From: Narthecium ossifragum
Taxonomy: Eukaryota; Streptophyta; Magnoliopsida; Dioscoreales; Nartheciaceae
Assembly (NCBI GenBank): GCA_963920575.1
Contig: OY986965.1
Coordinates: 10,244,290-10,308,289, forward strand
Length of the DNA stretch: 64,000 nt
Direction: 5' to 3'
A program made the translations under genes and the position numbers. Below are positions 1 to 11,803 of the stretch, in pieces. How positions within the stretch are numbered: the stretch's first letter is position 1; each line of letters starts with the position of its first letter. Below the pieces are notes generated by a model that did not search any database, was not told the DNA's origin, and saw only the letters and a list, made by a program, of their open reading frames with translations.

Positions 1-933
1 AACTATCTCCAACATGTAGCCCGGAAGACAGGCGTGGTGTTGAACCTTGCCAAAAAGGATAAAGCTCCTCCCAAAGGAAAAGCGGTGATACAGACTTCCA
101 CAACACAGAACCCTAGGCCAAAGGAGATCTATATTCCGAAAGATCATATGCGATATAAGGAAATCCCTGCGGAAAATGCCCCGAGGAGAGTAAAGACCCT
201 TAAAGAAAGAATAGAAAAAGAATATTCTTTCCCTCGGGAAGAGGTGGCTGATATGTTTAAAGGTCTGAAGGACCTTGGACTGATAGAGCTCCCAGAGCCA
301 AGACGTCCGCAAGAGGTAAATAAAGTAAACGAACCTCTATATTGCCACTATCACAGGATCTTGGGTCACACCCTACAAGATTGTTTTGTTCTGAAGGATA
401 AAATTCAGAAACTGATCGATGATGGAGTCATGGACGTCGAACTTCTAAAGAAGCTTCAAAAGGAGAAGAAGGCAGAATCAACATACATGATCTCTACCAC
501 GCTCCCTTCCTTAGAGTCCGACGCTCCATACGACTACACTCCTTCGACTCTTTTGTTAGAGAATTTGGAGCATCTCCCTTCAATACATTCTCGTCAAGAC
601 GAACATGCGCTCGTCCCTCCCTACATTCCCACAGAAGTGCACATGGCCCCCATCCTCGAACCTGTTGAAGGGTGTCCTTGGCCGACATTGGAAGATCTAC
701 ATCCTCCCAATACGGATGATGAAGAGTCCCTATCTGATGAAGAGCCATGTTATGATCGGTATGGGAGACCCTACATCAGCAAGAAGCAGATGAAGAAGAA
801 GGCCTTTAAGGAGAAGGTTAGAGCCACCAGGCTCAACCCCCCAAGATCCTCACTCCCTCAAGACTGGCAAACCAGGGCCCAAAAGATACAGAGCCCCAAA
901 GTACAAGATCTTGAGAAAGGTGATGCCATATGA
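1..933 (+). pseudogene. gag C-terminal part of Tat element
   Basis: The open frame runs to a stop at 931-933; its first methionine in the window (34) is internal because the gag start lies upstream of the window. Near 341-388 there is a CHYH...GHT...C arrangement, a variant zinc knuckle found in gag of this lineage, followed by a lysine-rich stretch and an acidic, proline-rich linker. The frame then stops, while the continuation towards the protease is read in another frame starting near 911, so a frameshift probably lies between about 840 and 910. The identification rests on position before the protease and on the knuckle, not on any database search. Confidence 0.75.
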
Positions 934-2008
934 AGAGATAAACGGCTTCATACACCGAGTCTCCACAGATCTCCAAACCAGGACACCATATGTCCCGGAA
1001 ACTAATGTCTCTTGGGACCACTATCCATGCCTCCCGATAGGAGTCTTCCAAGATGACGACCAATCTCTCTGCTTCCCAGAAGAAGAGAATGTTGAAGCCC
1101 ATGAGATCATCACACGCTCTGGGCGACGACTTCCAGATTCTCAACCACCACGGGAGAGAAACCAGGTGCCGCAAGCAGTGCAAGCTACAACCCAAAATAA
1201 TGTAAACTCTAAGGAGTTAGTAAAGTACAATGTAGTCTCTCATTTAAAGAAAATACCATCACTGCTTAGCGTGTATGATGCCCTGTGTCTCTCCTCTGAG
1301 CTTCGAAAATCTCTCATTATTGCTTTATCTTTTCCCGATGATTACCGGGAGAAAATCCCCCAAAATGATGTCCCTACAGTCGAAACTCTAAATATAGAGT
1401 TTACCGATGATGATTTACTACTCGGCTCAAAACCACATAATAGGCCGTTGTTAGTAACAGGTGACATCGACGATATACCCACGTCACGTATAATGTTAGA
1501 TTGTGGGTCGGCTATTAATCTCTTGCCGCTTAAAACACTTCACAAATTGGGTTATGACACCCTAGACCTTACATCTAGCAATATTATAGTGCAAGGCTTC
1601 AACCAAGCTGGTCAGCAAGTCCTTGGCTCTATACGCCTAGTCATGAAATTCCAAGACTTGGCCACAAGCGTTGTCTTTCATATCATTGACGCTCGTACCT
1701 CCTATAATGCGTTATTAGGAAGACCTTGGCTCCATGAGTACAAGGTCATCCCTTCAACGCTTCACCAATGTTTCAAGTACCCAACTCCCGAAGGCGACGT
1801 CAAGAGAGTGTTTGCTGACAAAACCCTTTACACCAGGGGAAGCGTTCTTTGCAGATGCCAAGTTCTACCTGGAGCCACCCTTGAAGCTGAAGAAGCCTGT
1901 CGCTACACCTCCTACGAAAATGGGTTTCGCAGAGAAGTTCACAGCAGAGGTTCAACAAGGGAAGAAGCCTCCTCCAAAAAAGAAGATATATCGCTACATT
2001 CCAAGTAG
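911..2008 (+). pseudogene. gag-pro linker and aspartic protease of Tat element, frameshifted
   Basis: Residues DCGSAINLLP (codons near 1499-1530) form the retropepsin active site, with Asp followed by Cys-Gly-Ser. The later ALLGRPWLH motif (near 1709-1735) is the conserved protease C-terminal motif of plant gypsy elements. The frame loses its normal continuation around 1815-1830, where the downstream linker is read in the next frame (the frame open from 1734). A single-base loss near the AAAACCC run at about 1819 is the simplest explanation. The last part of this frame, to 2008, is therefore out-of-frame text and not real protein. Confidence 0.8.
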
Positions 2009-4625
2009 CCAGAGGAAAGCAGGGGGTTCTATATTTAAAGTCATTAAAAAGAAACTTTCCAATACCATTCTTCAAGACTTCCCCATACCCCTCCCTAAAA
2101 TGGTTCCATCACATGTAAAGCCTCCACCAATTGAAGAAAAAGGTCAATCAAGTGAAGACAGGGAAATGAAATATAATCATCCCATAAATTTCGTCGAAGC
2201 CTCTATGGTCCAATCTGCCGCCAAGAGGTCATTTCTACCTATACCATTCTTTGACGAAAAGCTGCTTCACATGATGACTCAAATGGGGTATGATATCAAT
2301 TCTGGTGAAGGCATATGTGGAGGACGCGGTCAAAAGCAACCTTTTGAGGATATCCTTTCAGATGAACAAATAAAGGCTATCCGATATGGTGAAGAACTAC
2401 CCTTCCACAAGGCAGGGCTTGGATATCAATTCCAAGTATGCATGACTTCTACAGAGCCCGTTGATCTCCAAGAAGCGCCTCCTCAACTCGAAGACGGCGG
2501 CCAAACAACTGTTGATGAGCTCGAAGAAATCAACCTAGGGACAGAAGAGGATCCTCGCCCCACTTTCATTCGCACTCACATGATGCCAAGCGAAAGGGAA
2601 CAATATATGACCTTCCTTCGTCAAAATAAAGATGTGTTCGCGTGGAACTACAAAGAAATGCCAGGCTTGGATACCAGTGTTGATGTTCATTGCCTCTCCA
2701 TAAAGGAAGATATCCATCCAATCAAGCAGTCTCAAAGGCGCTTCCGACCAGAGTTGATCCCCAAAATCATTGCTGAGGTAGACAAACTCATCAAGGCAAA
2801 TTTCATCCGAGAGGTACAATATCCCAAATGGCTTGCAAATATTGTCCCTGTGAAGAAGAAGAATGGCCAGCTTAGACTCTGTATAGATTTCAGAGATCTA
2901 AACAAAGCATGTCCAAAGGATGATTTCCCACTGCCCATATCTGAGCTCATAGTGGATGCAACAACTGGACATGAAATACTTTCTTTCATGGATGGGTACT
3001 CAGGGTACAACCAGATAAAAATGGCATCAGAAGATGAAGAACTCACGGCTTTCCGCACACCCAAAGGAATATTTTGTTACACGGTGATGCCATTTGGGTT
3101 GAAGAATGCCGGAGCTACCTACCAAAGAGCTATGACATTTATTTTTAGTGATCTTCTACACGACATCGTAGAATGTTACGTCGACGACTTGGTGGTAAAA
3201 ACGAAGCATCGACAAGATCATTTCAAACACCTAACCGAAGTCTTCCACAGACTCAGGCGGTACAATCTGAAGATGAATCCCATGAAGTGCGCGTTTGGTG
3301 TCACTTCAGGGAAGCTCCTCGGCTTCATAGTACGCAAACGAGGAATCGAGGTTGACCCTTCAAAGGTCAAGGCCATTCTAGAAATGCCCCCACATCGGAA
3401 TCTTCATGAGCTCAAGAGTCTTCAAGGTCGCCTAGCCTATATACGAAGATTCATCTCAAATTTGGCGGGACGTTGCAAACCTTTCTCTCACCTCATGAAG
3501 AAAGATACGCCTTTCGAGTGGGATGAAATATGTCAGAACGCTTTTCAAAGCATCAAAGAATATCTCATCAGCCCACCGGTTCTCGCCTCTCCTATTAAAG
3601 GAAAATCTTTGATCCTATATACGGCTACCTCGCCTGGATCACTGGGCGCTTTGCTAGCACAACAAGACGACGAAGGTAAAGAAAGAGCTCTTTATTACCT
3701 AAGTCGGACTCTGGTTGGGCCTGAGCATAACTACTCGGAGATGGAAAAGGTTTGCCTCTCCTTGGTTTTCGCCACCCAAAAGCTCCGCCATTATCTATTG
3801 GAGCACTCTGTCCAACTCATTTCTAAAGCAGATCCTTTGCAGTACATATTAAAGAAATTAACTTTGTCGGGGCGACTAGCAAAATGGGCTATGTTGCTAT
3901 CCCAATTCGATATAACATATGTTCCGCAGAAAGCGGTCAAGGGACAAGCATTGGCCGACTTCCTCGCTGCCCATCCGGTCCTAGACAACGAAGTCCTAAA
4001 AGACGACCTTCCAGATGAAGAAGTCTTCATGGCCGACATTCAACCCTCTTGGGAGATGTACTTCGACGGGGCGTGTAGGCGCTCAGGATCGGGGGCAGGA
4101 TTAATTTTTGTTACTCCAGAACAAGCTTTAATCCCATACTCTTTTACATTGACTTCTGCTTCATCCAACAATATGGCAGAATATGAAGTTCTCATTATAG
4201 GCTTGGAGATAGCCTCAGAAATGGGGATGGATCCGCTTATAGCATATGGAGACTCCCAGCTCATTGTGAATCAACTTCTTGGCACGTATACCGTAAAAAA
4301 AGAAGAATTAGTTCCATATTATCAAAAAGCCAAAGGACTCATTAGCTCTTTCAAGGAGCTGAAGATCCAGCATGTTCTGCGATCACAAAACCAAAAGGCA
4401 GATGCCTTAGCCAATCTTGCTGCTGCTATGTCTCTCTCGCCTACAGAAAAATTAGAAATCAGGGTTGAAGAAAGGCGGGTCCTGCCCCCTCTCATCGAAG
4501 AAATCCCAAACAAGTGCTTATCAGTACTTACCAATACTATCTCCATATGTGAAGTCCAAATAGAAGACTGGAGAGCCCCTTTCCTGGATTACTTCATGTC
4601 GGGAATACTTCCTATTGATGCCTAA
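1734..4625 (+). pseudogene. reverse transcriptase, RNase H and archaeal-type RNase H of Tat element
   Basis: Genuine coding starts about 1820, after the frameshift. The segment PVKKKNGQLRLCIDFRDLN and the catalytic YVDDLVV motif (near 3178-3198) mark the reverse transcriptase. A pol RNase H follows (about 3600-3970) and looks degenerate at its acidic positions. A second RNase H begins with WEMYFDGA near 4052 and keeps all four expected acidic residues, in DGA, MAEYE, YGDSQ and KADALA. The frame ends at a TAA at 4623-4625, but the same frame continues directly into integrase, so this is a nonsense mutation inside the polyprotein. This is the best preserved part of the element. In intact relatives the whole unit is one polyprotein cut by the protease. 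Confidence 0.88.
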
Positions 4626-5818
4626 GAAAGACAGAAATTAAGAAGGAGAGCAACGAGCTACACATGCATTAACAACACCCTGTACAGAAGATCCTTCGAT
4701 GGCCTCCTACTACGATGTCTCTCCAATCAGGAAGCAACATCGGCTCTCGAAGAAGTCCATTCAGGTGTATGTGGAGCGCATCAAGCCGGTCCTAAGTTGT
4801 ATCATCAACTGAAGCATTTAGGATATTATTGGCCTTCTATCGTACGAGATTCCATCGACTATGCCAAAAGATGTCATGTCTGTCAGATTCATGCAGATTT
4901 CATACATATGCCCCCGGAACCCCTTCATCCCACAAGTATATCCTGGCCTTTTGAGGCCTGGGGACTAGATATAGTAGGCCCTATTCAGCCTCTTTCATCA
5001 AAAGGGCACTGCTTCATCTTGGCGGCAACAGATTACTTCTCCAAATGGGCAGAAGCCATCCCTTTAAAAAATGTGAAGAGTGAAGCCATCGCGCATTTCA
5101 TCAGAACACAAATCATATACCGATTTGGAGTTCCCGCTCGGCTTATTTCAGATAATGGCACGCCATTCAAAATAGAAATATACAAAATCTTTGTGCCAAG
5201 TTCAAAATCAAGCATCATTTTTCTTCAGTATATAATGCTGCTGCTAATGGACAGGCAGTGGCGTTCAATAAAGTTCTTTGCAAACTTCTGAAGAAAGCAG
5301 TTCACAAAAATAAGAGGGAGTGGCATAAGAAGCTCATGGAAAACTTGTGGGCATATCGCACCACAGTAAGAACTCCGACGGGGGCAACCCCTTACTCCCT
5401 AATCTTCGGAGGTGAAGCAGTTCTTCCCCTCGAAGTACAAATTCCTTCTCTCATGGTAACTTTGCAAGAAAGCCTTACAGAAGACCAAGCGGCTAAGCTG
5501 AGACTTCAAGAGCTCGATAGCTTGGAAGAAAGACGCCTGGAAGCCCAGCAGAGGTTGGAAATCTATCAAGCAAGAATATCCAGGGCCTTTGACAAGAAGG
5601 TGAAGCGTCGCTCATTCAAAGTCGGAGATCTCGTCCTTGCTGTAATCCGTCCTATGATTGTTACAAGGAGAGTTCAAGGAAAATTTGAGCCCAAGTGGGA
5701 AGGACCCTTTGTAGCGCAAGAGGTCTACACAAGTGGTGCTTATAAGATTGCTTCGCCAGATGGTGAATATACACCACCACCTGTGAACAGCAAATTCTTG
5801 AAGCGCTATTATTCTTAA
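4626..5818 (+). pseudogene. integrase of Tat element, frameshifted and active-site mutant
   Basis: The segment directly continues the upstream frame. It shows the zinc-binding part ending in CHVCQ (near 4876), the first catalytic Asp in GLDIVGPI (near 4964), the second in SDNGTPF (near 5149), then a frameshift at about 5180-5195. The rest is read in the frame open from 5258 and ends with a stop at 5816-5818. In the third catalytic region the usual Gln-Ala-Glu is Gln-Ala-Val, so the catalytic glutamate is lost, consistent with one A-to-T change. The tail (about 5600-5780) has the KVGDLVL and KWEGPF motifs of the gypsy integrase C-terminal domain. Confidence 0.85.
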
Positions 5819-5820
5819 AT

Positions 5821-6290
5821 GTATCATGCTCCAAGCTTCAAGAGCCTAAACTGATAGCACAAGTAAAATATATTTTACACATATCATGCTCCAAGCTTTA
5901 CGAGCATAAACTGCAAGCAATCATACTCCAAGCCATACGAGTATAAACTGTCGACAAAACACAAATTTGAATGTCTCATGCTCCAAACTTCATGAGCCTA
6001 AACTGCAAGTAACGACACTCCAAGCTTTACGAGTATAAAACTAAAAGCAAAATACCAGAAAGCTCCATGAACCCAAGTTCCAAACATACTGCTCCAAGCT
6101 TCAAGAGCCTAACCTGATAGCACAAGTAAACTATATTTTACATATATCATGCTCCAAGCTTTACGAGTCTAAACTGCAAGCAATCACACTCCAAGCCATA
6201 CGAGTATAAACTGTCGGCAAAACACAAATTTTAACATATCATACTCCAAGCTTCATGAGCCTAAATTGCAAGCAAAGCCAAGTTGGATTC
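5821..6290 (+). repeat. two-level tandem repeat just after integrase
   Basis: A roughly 45-bp unit with the core GCTCCAAGC...ACGAG...TAAACTG recurs about ten times. A larger block, beginning GCTCCAAGCTTCAAGAGCCT at 5828, is repeated at 6091, giving a 263-bp higher-order period. It sits in the 3' region of a Tat element, where tandem repeats are common. No coding potential is evident. Confidence 0.8.
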
Positions 6291-6677
6291 ATACTTGACA
6301 TGTCAAATTGGGTCAAGTGCCCAACAACATGCCAAAATCAAATGAAATAGCTTCAAGCTTCTCATTTGTGAAGCAAACTCATGTCATATCCTTGGTAGCA
6401 ACAAGCACATATACCAAACAACATACTTGGTTGATTGATTATTGAAAAAAAAAAACAACAAAAAAAAATAATAAAGAATGGGATTTGTATTCACCAAATA
6501 TAAATCTCTAACAATCTGCAAGTAAAAAAAAAAAGGGAGGTTCATACTATATGAGTATGAGTTGGACAAATGCTAAAAAAAAAAGAGAGAAGGAAGAAGA
6601 AGAGATCCTAATGACCCCATCTCTCTAAAGTCCAAAAAATATCGGCTACCTCGGCACGAAGGCTATTAACTCTGCTA
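6291..6677. other. 3' non-coding stretch of Tat element
   Basis: This is AT-rich, with several A-runs (6445-6475, 6522-6533, 6575-6585). I see no gene, RNA or clear repeat unit. It ends at the target duplication of the hAT insertion and resumes at 9465. Confidence 0.5.
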
Positions 6678-7024
6678 GTCTCCTGTAGGGGTGAGCAGAA
6701 CCGAACCGAACCCGAAGAACCGAACCGAACCGAATTAGTTCGGTCCATTCGGTTCGGTTTTTTCGATTTTTTGGTTCGGTTCGGTTCTTTGCATGTATGA
6801 AAAGTTCGGGTTCGGTTCGGGTTCGGTTCTTTAAAAACAATTCGGTTCGGTTCGGGTCAGAACCGAAGAACCGAACTTTTAATACTGGTTTATGGTCTAA
6901 CCCAATCTCAGCCGTTCTAACTAACTGGCTATTGGCTAACCCGGTCAATCGGTCCTCCCTCCCAACTCCCAAGCCCAACTCCCAAGTCTCAATCAGTCCT
7001 CCCTCCCAAGCCCAACTCCCAAGT

Positions 7025-7395
7025 CTCAAGACTCTCAACTCTCAAACCTCACGATGCCCTAATCCTAAACGCCGCCTCACTCCTGGCGGCTGGCACTCCC
7101 TCTCTTCTTCATCTCTTGATCTCTTCCTAGACCTCGTGGCTGGCCGCTCGCCGTCCTCCTGTGGCCCGCCCTCGTCGCCGTCCGCCTGCCGGCCTGCAGC
7201 CCGCCCTCGTCTCAGTCGGTCCTCCCAAGCCCCAACTCCCAAGTCTTAAACCTCACGACCACGATGCCCTAACCACTAATCCTAAACGCCGCCTCACTCA
7301 GTCACTCCTGGCAGTTTGGCACTCCCTCTCTTCATCTCTTGATCTCTTCCAGTCTTCCTCGACCTCGTGGCTGGCCGCTCGCCGTCCGCCTGCGG
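7025..7395 (+). repeat. duplicated 5'-leader-like block inside hAT element
   Basis: The text around 7040-7155 (CCTAAACGCCGCCTCACT, then CTTGATCTCTTCC, then CTCGTGGCTGGCCGCTCGCC) recurs at about 7250-7385 with small insertions. It resembles a plant 5' untranslated leader that was locally duplicated. Several overlapping frames stay open here only because the sequence is GC-rich and repetitive. Confidence 0.7.
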
Positions 7396-7503
7396 CCCGC
7401 CCTCGTCGCCGTCCGCCTGCGGCCAGCCCTCGTCGCCGTCCGCCTACGGCCCGCCCTCGTCGCCGTCCACCTGCGGCCCGCCCTCGTCGCCGTTCGCCTA
7501 CGG
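7380..7503 (+). repeat. 27-bp minisatellite inside hAT element
   Basis: About four and a half copies of a unit beginning CGCCGTCCGCCTGCGGCCCG repeat every 27 bp with one or two changes per copy; related copies occur at 7141-7212. The unit length is a multiple of three, so open frames of Pro/Ala/Arg repeats arise in several frames. I do not regard these as genes. Confidence 0.8.
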
Positions 7504-8652
7504 CTTTTCTTCCTCGCTGTCGGAGGTACGAAACCCTTTTTTCTCTCCTCACTTGCTCTCTCTGTCTCTTATATCTCAAATGTTGCGATTTTTATGTGGT
7601 TTTGCTTAATTCCCCTAAGTACACAGATCCTCCTACTTCCTTTCATTGGATTTTTTCGCATTTGCTTAATTCAAAAATCTACAGTCTTCATTGATTTTTT
7701 CCTAGTTTGCTACAAAAACTTGTGGGGTTTTGCTTAATTTCTCGCTGTGGATCGATTAGCATCTAAGATTTATTTTTCTATCAAATCTTGTGGTTTATGG
7801 CTGTGTTTAATTGATGGATTTGATTATTTCGTTGTTTGGGTGTATAATGTGGCTCCGCTGTTCTCATCATGTTCAGATTGGTAGAAATAAGTCAAATAAC
7901 CATGCATGCCACATGAACATTCTATTTGTTTCAACTATCATGCTTATAAATTGGCATTAGGAATACTTTAGCTTGTATTCTTACCAATAGCTGTAGTAAG
8001 GTGCTTTCATGCTTGTATTCTTACTAGATGCAATCTTCTAATTTTCTCTTTTCTTTTTTTGTTTTCTTTTATTAAATTTGCAGTTGCTATAGCTTGTAGT
8101 AAGGTGCTTTCATGCTTGTATTCTTACTGGCTAGAATACTGTCTTACATTCTATTAGTACTCTTTAAGTAATCTGCAACTTGCTCCTAGCTAGGACTTCA
8201 AACCCATAAAGTATTGTTTTGGTTTAGTGTTACTTGTTTGGATTGGATACCTTCTAAACATTGGTGTTCAGCATCTTGATTTGCCTTAATTTCCCTGTTA
8301 CATGAACACTGGATTTTATGGAATGCTGTATGCTCGAAGATTTTGTAGAGGAGGTCAATCTAATTTGACCAATCTACCTGAATAGTTAAGCTGATAGAAG
8401 GGGTTAATTTAAACATTTATAGTAGAGTTTAACAATTACTAACTTGAAGAAAAGTTCATGTTAATGCTGCTATTATCTGCTGCCAGTTGATTTGCATCTA
8501 AATGACTACTTTAGCTATTTGAAGGTGACAACGTAGTTTTGGGGTTTTAGACTTTATTAATTCTAATCGAAAGCATACTAATCTTTCTTTGATTCCATCT
8601 TACGTAGCTCTTATCTGGTTGAATCTGAAGTTACGATACATGAGATGTGCAG

Positions 8653-8720
8653 GTGATGGAGAGTTCGACGTTGCCGAATTCTTGAAGATGATGAAAAAGA
8701 CAAACTTAGGGTATTATTAG
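8653..8720 (+). pseudogene. captured last exon of a centrin/calmodulin-like EF-hand gene
   Basis: The sequence follows a good acceptor (GTGCAG) and, taking GT as the end of a split codon, reads DGEFDVAEFLKMMKKTN plus four residues and a stop. DGE...E at these positions matches the second half of an EF-hand calcium-binding loop, followed by the exiting helix. The ending FLKMMKKT resembles plant centrin/CML19-CML20 C-termini as I know them. It is isolated: I found no other EF-hand exon inside the element. I infer capture of a genomic fragment, intron included. A chance resemblance over 22 residues is possible but the agreement with the motif is good. Confidence 0.6.
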
Positions 8721-9464
8721 TTGTTCAAAGCCATCATGTATGTAATCTTCTGATTATATGATGTATCTAAAACTTAGTCATTTCCCTCGCTTGTAACTTG
8801 ATGAATGCTTTTATCAGTTTATGTGCATATATATTCAGTTTTAGCTGGTTATTATGTGTTGTAGTAATCAAATAAATGTTTGGGAAGATTGTGGTCGTTT
8901 TGCTTGTTTGGGAAGATTGTGGTTGTTTTGCTTGCCTACTTTCCACCAAGTTGATGATGTTTGTATCTGCTTCTGTGCTTGTTGGATACTTTCGACCAAG
9001 TTGATGATTGTCTCTTGGAGTCTTGGGCAATGCTTCAGTAGGTTTTGTGAAATATTATTGGAGTGTGAAATATTATTGAATTTTCCATATCCAAAGCATC
9101 ATAAAGTATTGTTTTGGTTCTTAGCATGACCAAAGTTCGGTTCGGTTCTGGAATCGAACTTTTCGGTTCGGTTATGGAACCGAAAATTTCGGTTCGGTTA
9201 TGGAACCGAAAATTTCGGTTCGGTTCTGGAACCGAAAAGTTCGGTTCGGTTCTGGAACCGAAAAGTTCGGTTCGGTTCGGTTTTAAATAATTTGGAACCG
9301 AAAATTTTGGTTCGGTTTTAAATAATTTGGAACCGAAAATTTCGGTTCAGTTCGGTTCGGTTCTTATGTAACTTCACTTCGGTTCGGTTCTCAAAAAACT
9401 GGACCGAAAAAAATTCGATTCTTCGATTCTGGACCGAGAACCGAATGCTCACCCTAGTCTCCTG

Positions 9465-10575
9465 AAAAAGAATCAGCGACATCGTCATGGCTTCACTGCT
9501 GGACGAATATGTTAACTCATGGCCTCCTCACTTCTGCTCAGTCATCAATGCCTGATACAATCGGAGCTCCAACATCATTCGGGAATCTGTGGAAAAAAAA
9601 ATCAAATAAAGCAGCTATTAAAACAAATATAGAAAAAAAAAGGTTACATATAAGGGGCGGCTTGAGAGAAACCCTACGGCTCTCTCCCAAGCAGCCGCCA
9701 GCCCCTTGTCCTCTCAATCTTCTCACTCCTCCCTCCTCTCATCTTCTCCCCCTCTTCTCCTCTCATCTTTTTCTCCCTCAGCTCCGACGCCTCACCGCGC
9801 CGGCGCCGCCGTCTTCCCCAAGCCACAGCCAGCCTCTTCTATCCCATCCCTTCTCATCCCCTCCTTTTCCTCTCGTCTCCTCTCCCTCGGCATGCCGGAC
9901 AAGAAGCCCGACGCCTCACTTCGCCGGATCCGCCGTCGTGCCAAGCCCGGAGCCGCCGTCGTGTCAAGCCCGAGGATGAGCTCTCCCATCTCCGCCGGCC
10001 TCATGCCACCCTTCACCGGATCTGCCAACCCGAGGCCACATCCCGTGCCAACCTCGACATTGGGTTCCTCCGCCCGACGTCTGGTTCCGCCTCCTCGACG
10101 ACGAGTTCCTCTGTGACCTCCGTCGAGATCGTCACCAAGCTCTGTGACCTGCGTCGATCTCCTCTCCTGGTCCCAACATCAAGCGATGCCGAGAGCCAGC
10201 GCCTATCTCCGCCGGCCCGAGGCCACCCTTCACCAGATCTACTCCCCCATCTCCGCCAACCAAGCTCGCACCCCGACATGGACCCTTTCGCCTCGACATC
10301 GAGCTCCTCCGGGACCTCCGTCGAGATCATCACCGAGCTCCTGGTCCCGACCTCGACCGACGCCGAGCACCAGCGCCCGTCCTCGCCGACCTGAAGCCCC
10401 CATCCGACGGCTTCATCCCCTCCGACAAGGTCCACACCGAGCTCCAACTCGGACGACGCTCCTGCTTCTCCACTCCAGCAAAGATGCGTTCACACCGAGC
10501 CCCAAGAGCTCTGGTGTCCTTCCACCTCGGCCGGGTGCTTCCTCCTCCTCACCGACAGAGTTCTAGCCCATGCTG
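9465..10575. other. CT-rich and GC-rich block in 3' region of Tat element
   Basis: The first 230 bp look like ordinary element sequence. From 9700 the strand becomes pyrimidine-rich, then GC-rich with Pro/Ser/Arg-coding bias in all frames, resembling a plant 5' leader and first exon. No frame shows a recognisable domain. Similar blocks recur at 11890-12540 and 14070-14640. They could be old captured gene pieces or a lineage-specific extra reading frame gone to ruin; the sequence alone does not decide. Confidence 0.4.
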
Positions 10576-10930
10576 CTTTGCGCAAGCTTGAAGCAACAAA
10601 TTGCTTCTCGCCGGCAAAATCCCGGAGCAACAAGTTGCTCCTCGTCGGACAAAACTAGGGGCAATTAGTTGCTCCGCAAAGCCCAAAGCAACAAATTGCT
10701 TCTCGCGGATAAAATCCCAGAGCAACAAGTCGCTCTCGTTAAAAAAACTGAGCAATAAGTTGCTCTAGTCGGCAAAGCCCTAAAGCAACAAGTTGCTTGT
10801 TGGCAAAATCTGAGAGCAATAAATTGCTCCTCGTCGGCAAGGTTCAAAGCAATAAGTTGCTTCTCGGTAAAATCTCGGAGTAATAACAAGTTGCTCCAAT
10901 AAGTCACGAAGCAACAAGGTTGCTTCTCTC
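10575..10930 (+). repeat. array of short palindromes (AGCAACAAGTTGCT type), 30-40 bp spacing
   Basis: About ten units each carry a small inverted repeat, alternating between the GAGCAACAAGTTGCTC and AAGCAACAAATTGCTT forms, separated by CGNCGGCAAAAT-like spacers. Each palindrome is close to perfect while spacers vary in length and sequence. No open frame is conserved across it. Confidence 0.8.
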
Positions 10931-11800
10931 ATCAGCCATCCACAGTAATGAAAAAGACGTATCTTCCATCAACAGCACAGTAAAAAAAAAAAAAAGGGAT
11001 TTTCAATGACAGATGTGGGCTTACTCGCGACTACTGCGAAATTTCTGAAATCGCAGTGCCACCGCAACAATCCAACGACGTGTCTAGAAGAAAAGAGATG
11101 AAAATAAAAAAAAAGCTGGATGATCAGATAAAAAGATTGGATGATTGAAAAAACCTGGGTTTAGAGATGTCATTCTCCCCACGCTCCATCTTCTCCTCAG
11201 TCAATATTCCTTGGGTCCGGGTCTCATGAACTCCTTGGCTAAACAGTATAAAAATATTATACTGTAGACGTTCTATATACATGCATAGGATGGAAATTTG
11301 ATTTTGAGTATGATACAACTGCTGTTAGGATTTGAAAAAAAAAGAGAGATCTGATTTGGGTAAAGATAAGCTTAAATTTAAATCTAACAAGAGTTAGCAT
11401 GCTTATCCAAATTTGAAGCCAATCAGATCCTGATCTGAAACAAATCAGATCCTAATTTGAAAACAAATTAGAGCCCAACGGAGAAATATATTGAATGGGA
11501 GGAGATCATGTCAAATAAAATCCGTACAGCTGCTTCTTTTGAAGTTGAAATTTCAAAGTTGGAGCTGTGCAACTAATAACCATGCTGAAATTGAAATTGG
11601 AATTGAAATCGGATTCAAGCATGATAACCATGCTGAGCATTCAAAATTTAATTTAAGGGGTTCATATAAACTCCTCATGTATGTCCAAATTCAAGGATGT
11701 CATGGATTCCACGTACTCATCAACGTACAGTCGGATTCTAAATTGGGGTATTAGGTCATAACCCACAATCTAGCCTCCTCCTTGTCCATAGCCCCATACA
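10931..11800. other. non-coding stretch of Tat 3' region
   Basis: AT-rich sequence with short A-runs and a few short direct repeats around 11340-11480 (CAAATCAGATCC and AATCAGATCCTGATC variants). I see no gene, RNA or terminal structure in it. Confidence 0.4.
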
Positions 11801-11803
11801 TCT

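Larger units (their letters stand above)
6686..9456. mobile_element. non-autonomous hAT transposon with captured gene-like sequence
   Basis: The ends are TAGGGGTGAGCA (6686-6697) and its near-inverse TGCTCACCCTA (9446-9456). They are flanked by the perfect 8-bp duplication GTCTCCTG at 6678-6685 and 9457-9464. An 8-bp duplication with short terminal repeats of this kind is the hAT signature. Both subterminal regions (6700-6870 and 9130-9445) are packed with TTCGGTTCGG-type repeats in opposite orientation, the usual layout of transposase binding sites. I find no transposase. The inside instead looks like a plant gene: a GC-rich 5' part, a splice-donor-like site near 7529, a 1.1 kb intron-like part and an EF-hand exon at 8653-8720. 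Element length is 2771 bp. Confidence 0.9.

Noticed and set aside
7161..7737. Several overlapping open frames with Pro/Arg/Ala repeats
   Set aside because: They arise from a 27-bp GC-rich minisatellite that stays open in several frames; no domain, no consistent start and they lie inside a transposon.
9509..10566. Ser/Pro-rich open frames on both strands
   Set aside because: Frames are open on both strands because the block is CT- and GC-rich; nothing resembles a known domain and there is no support for splicing.
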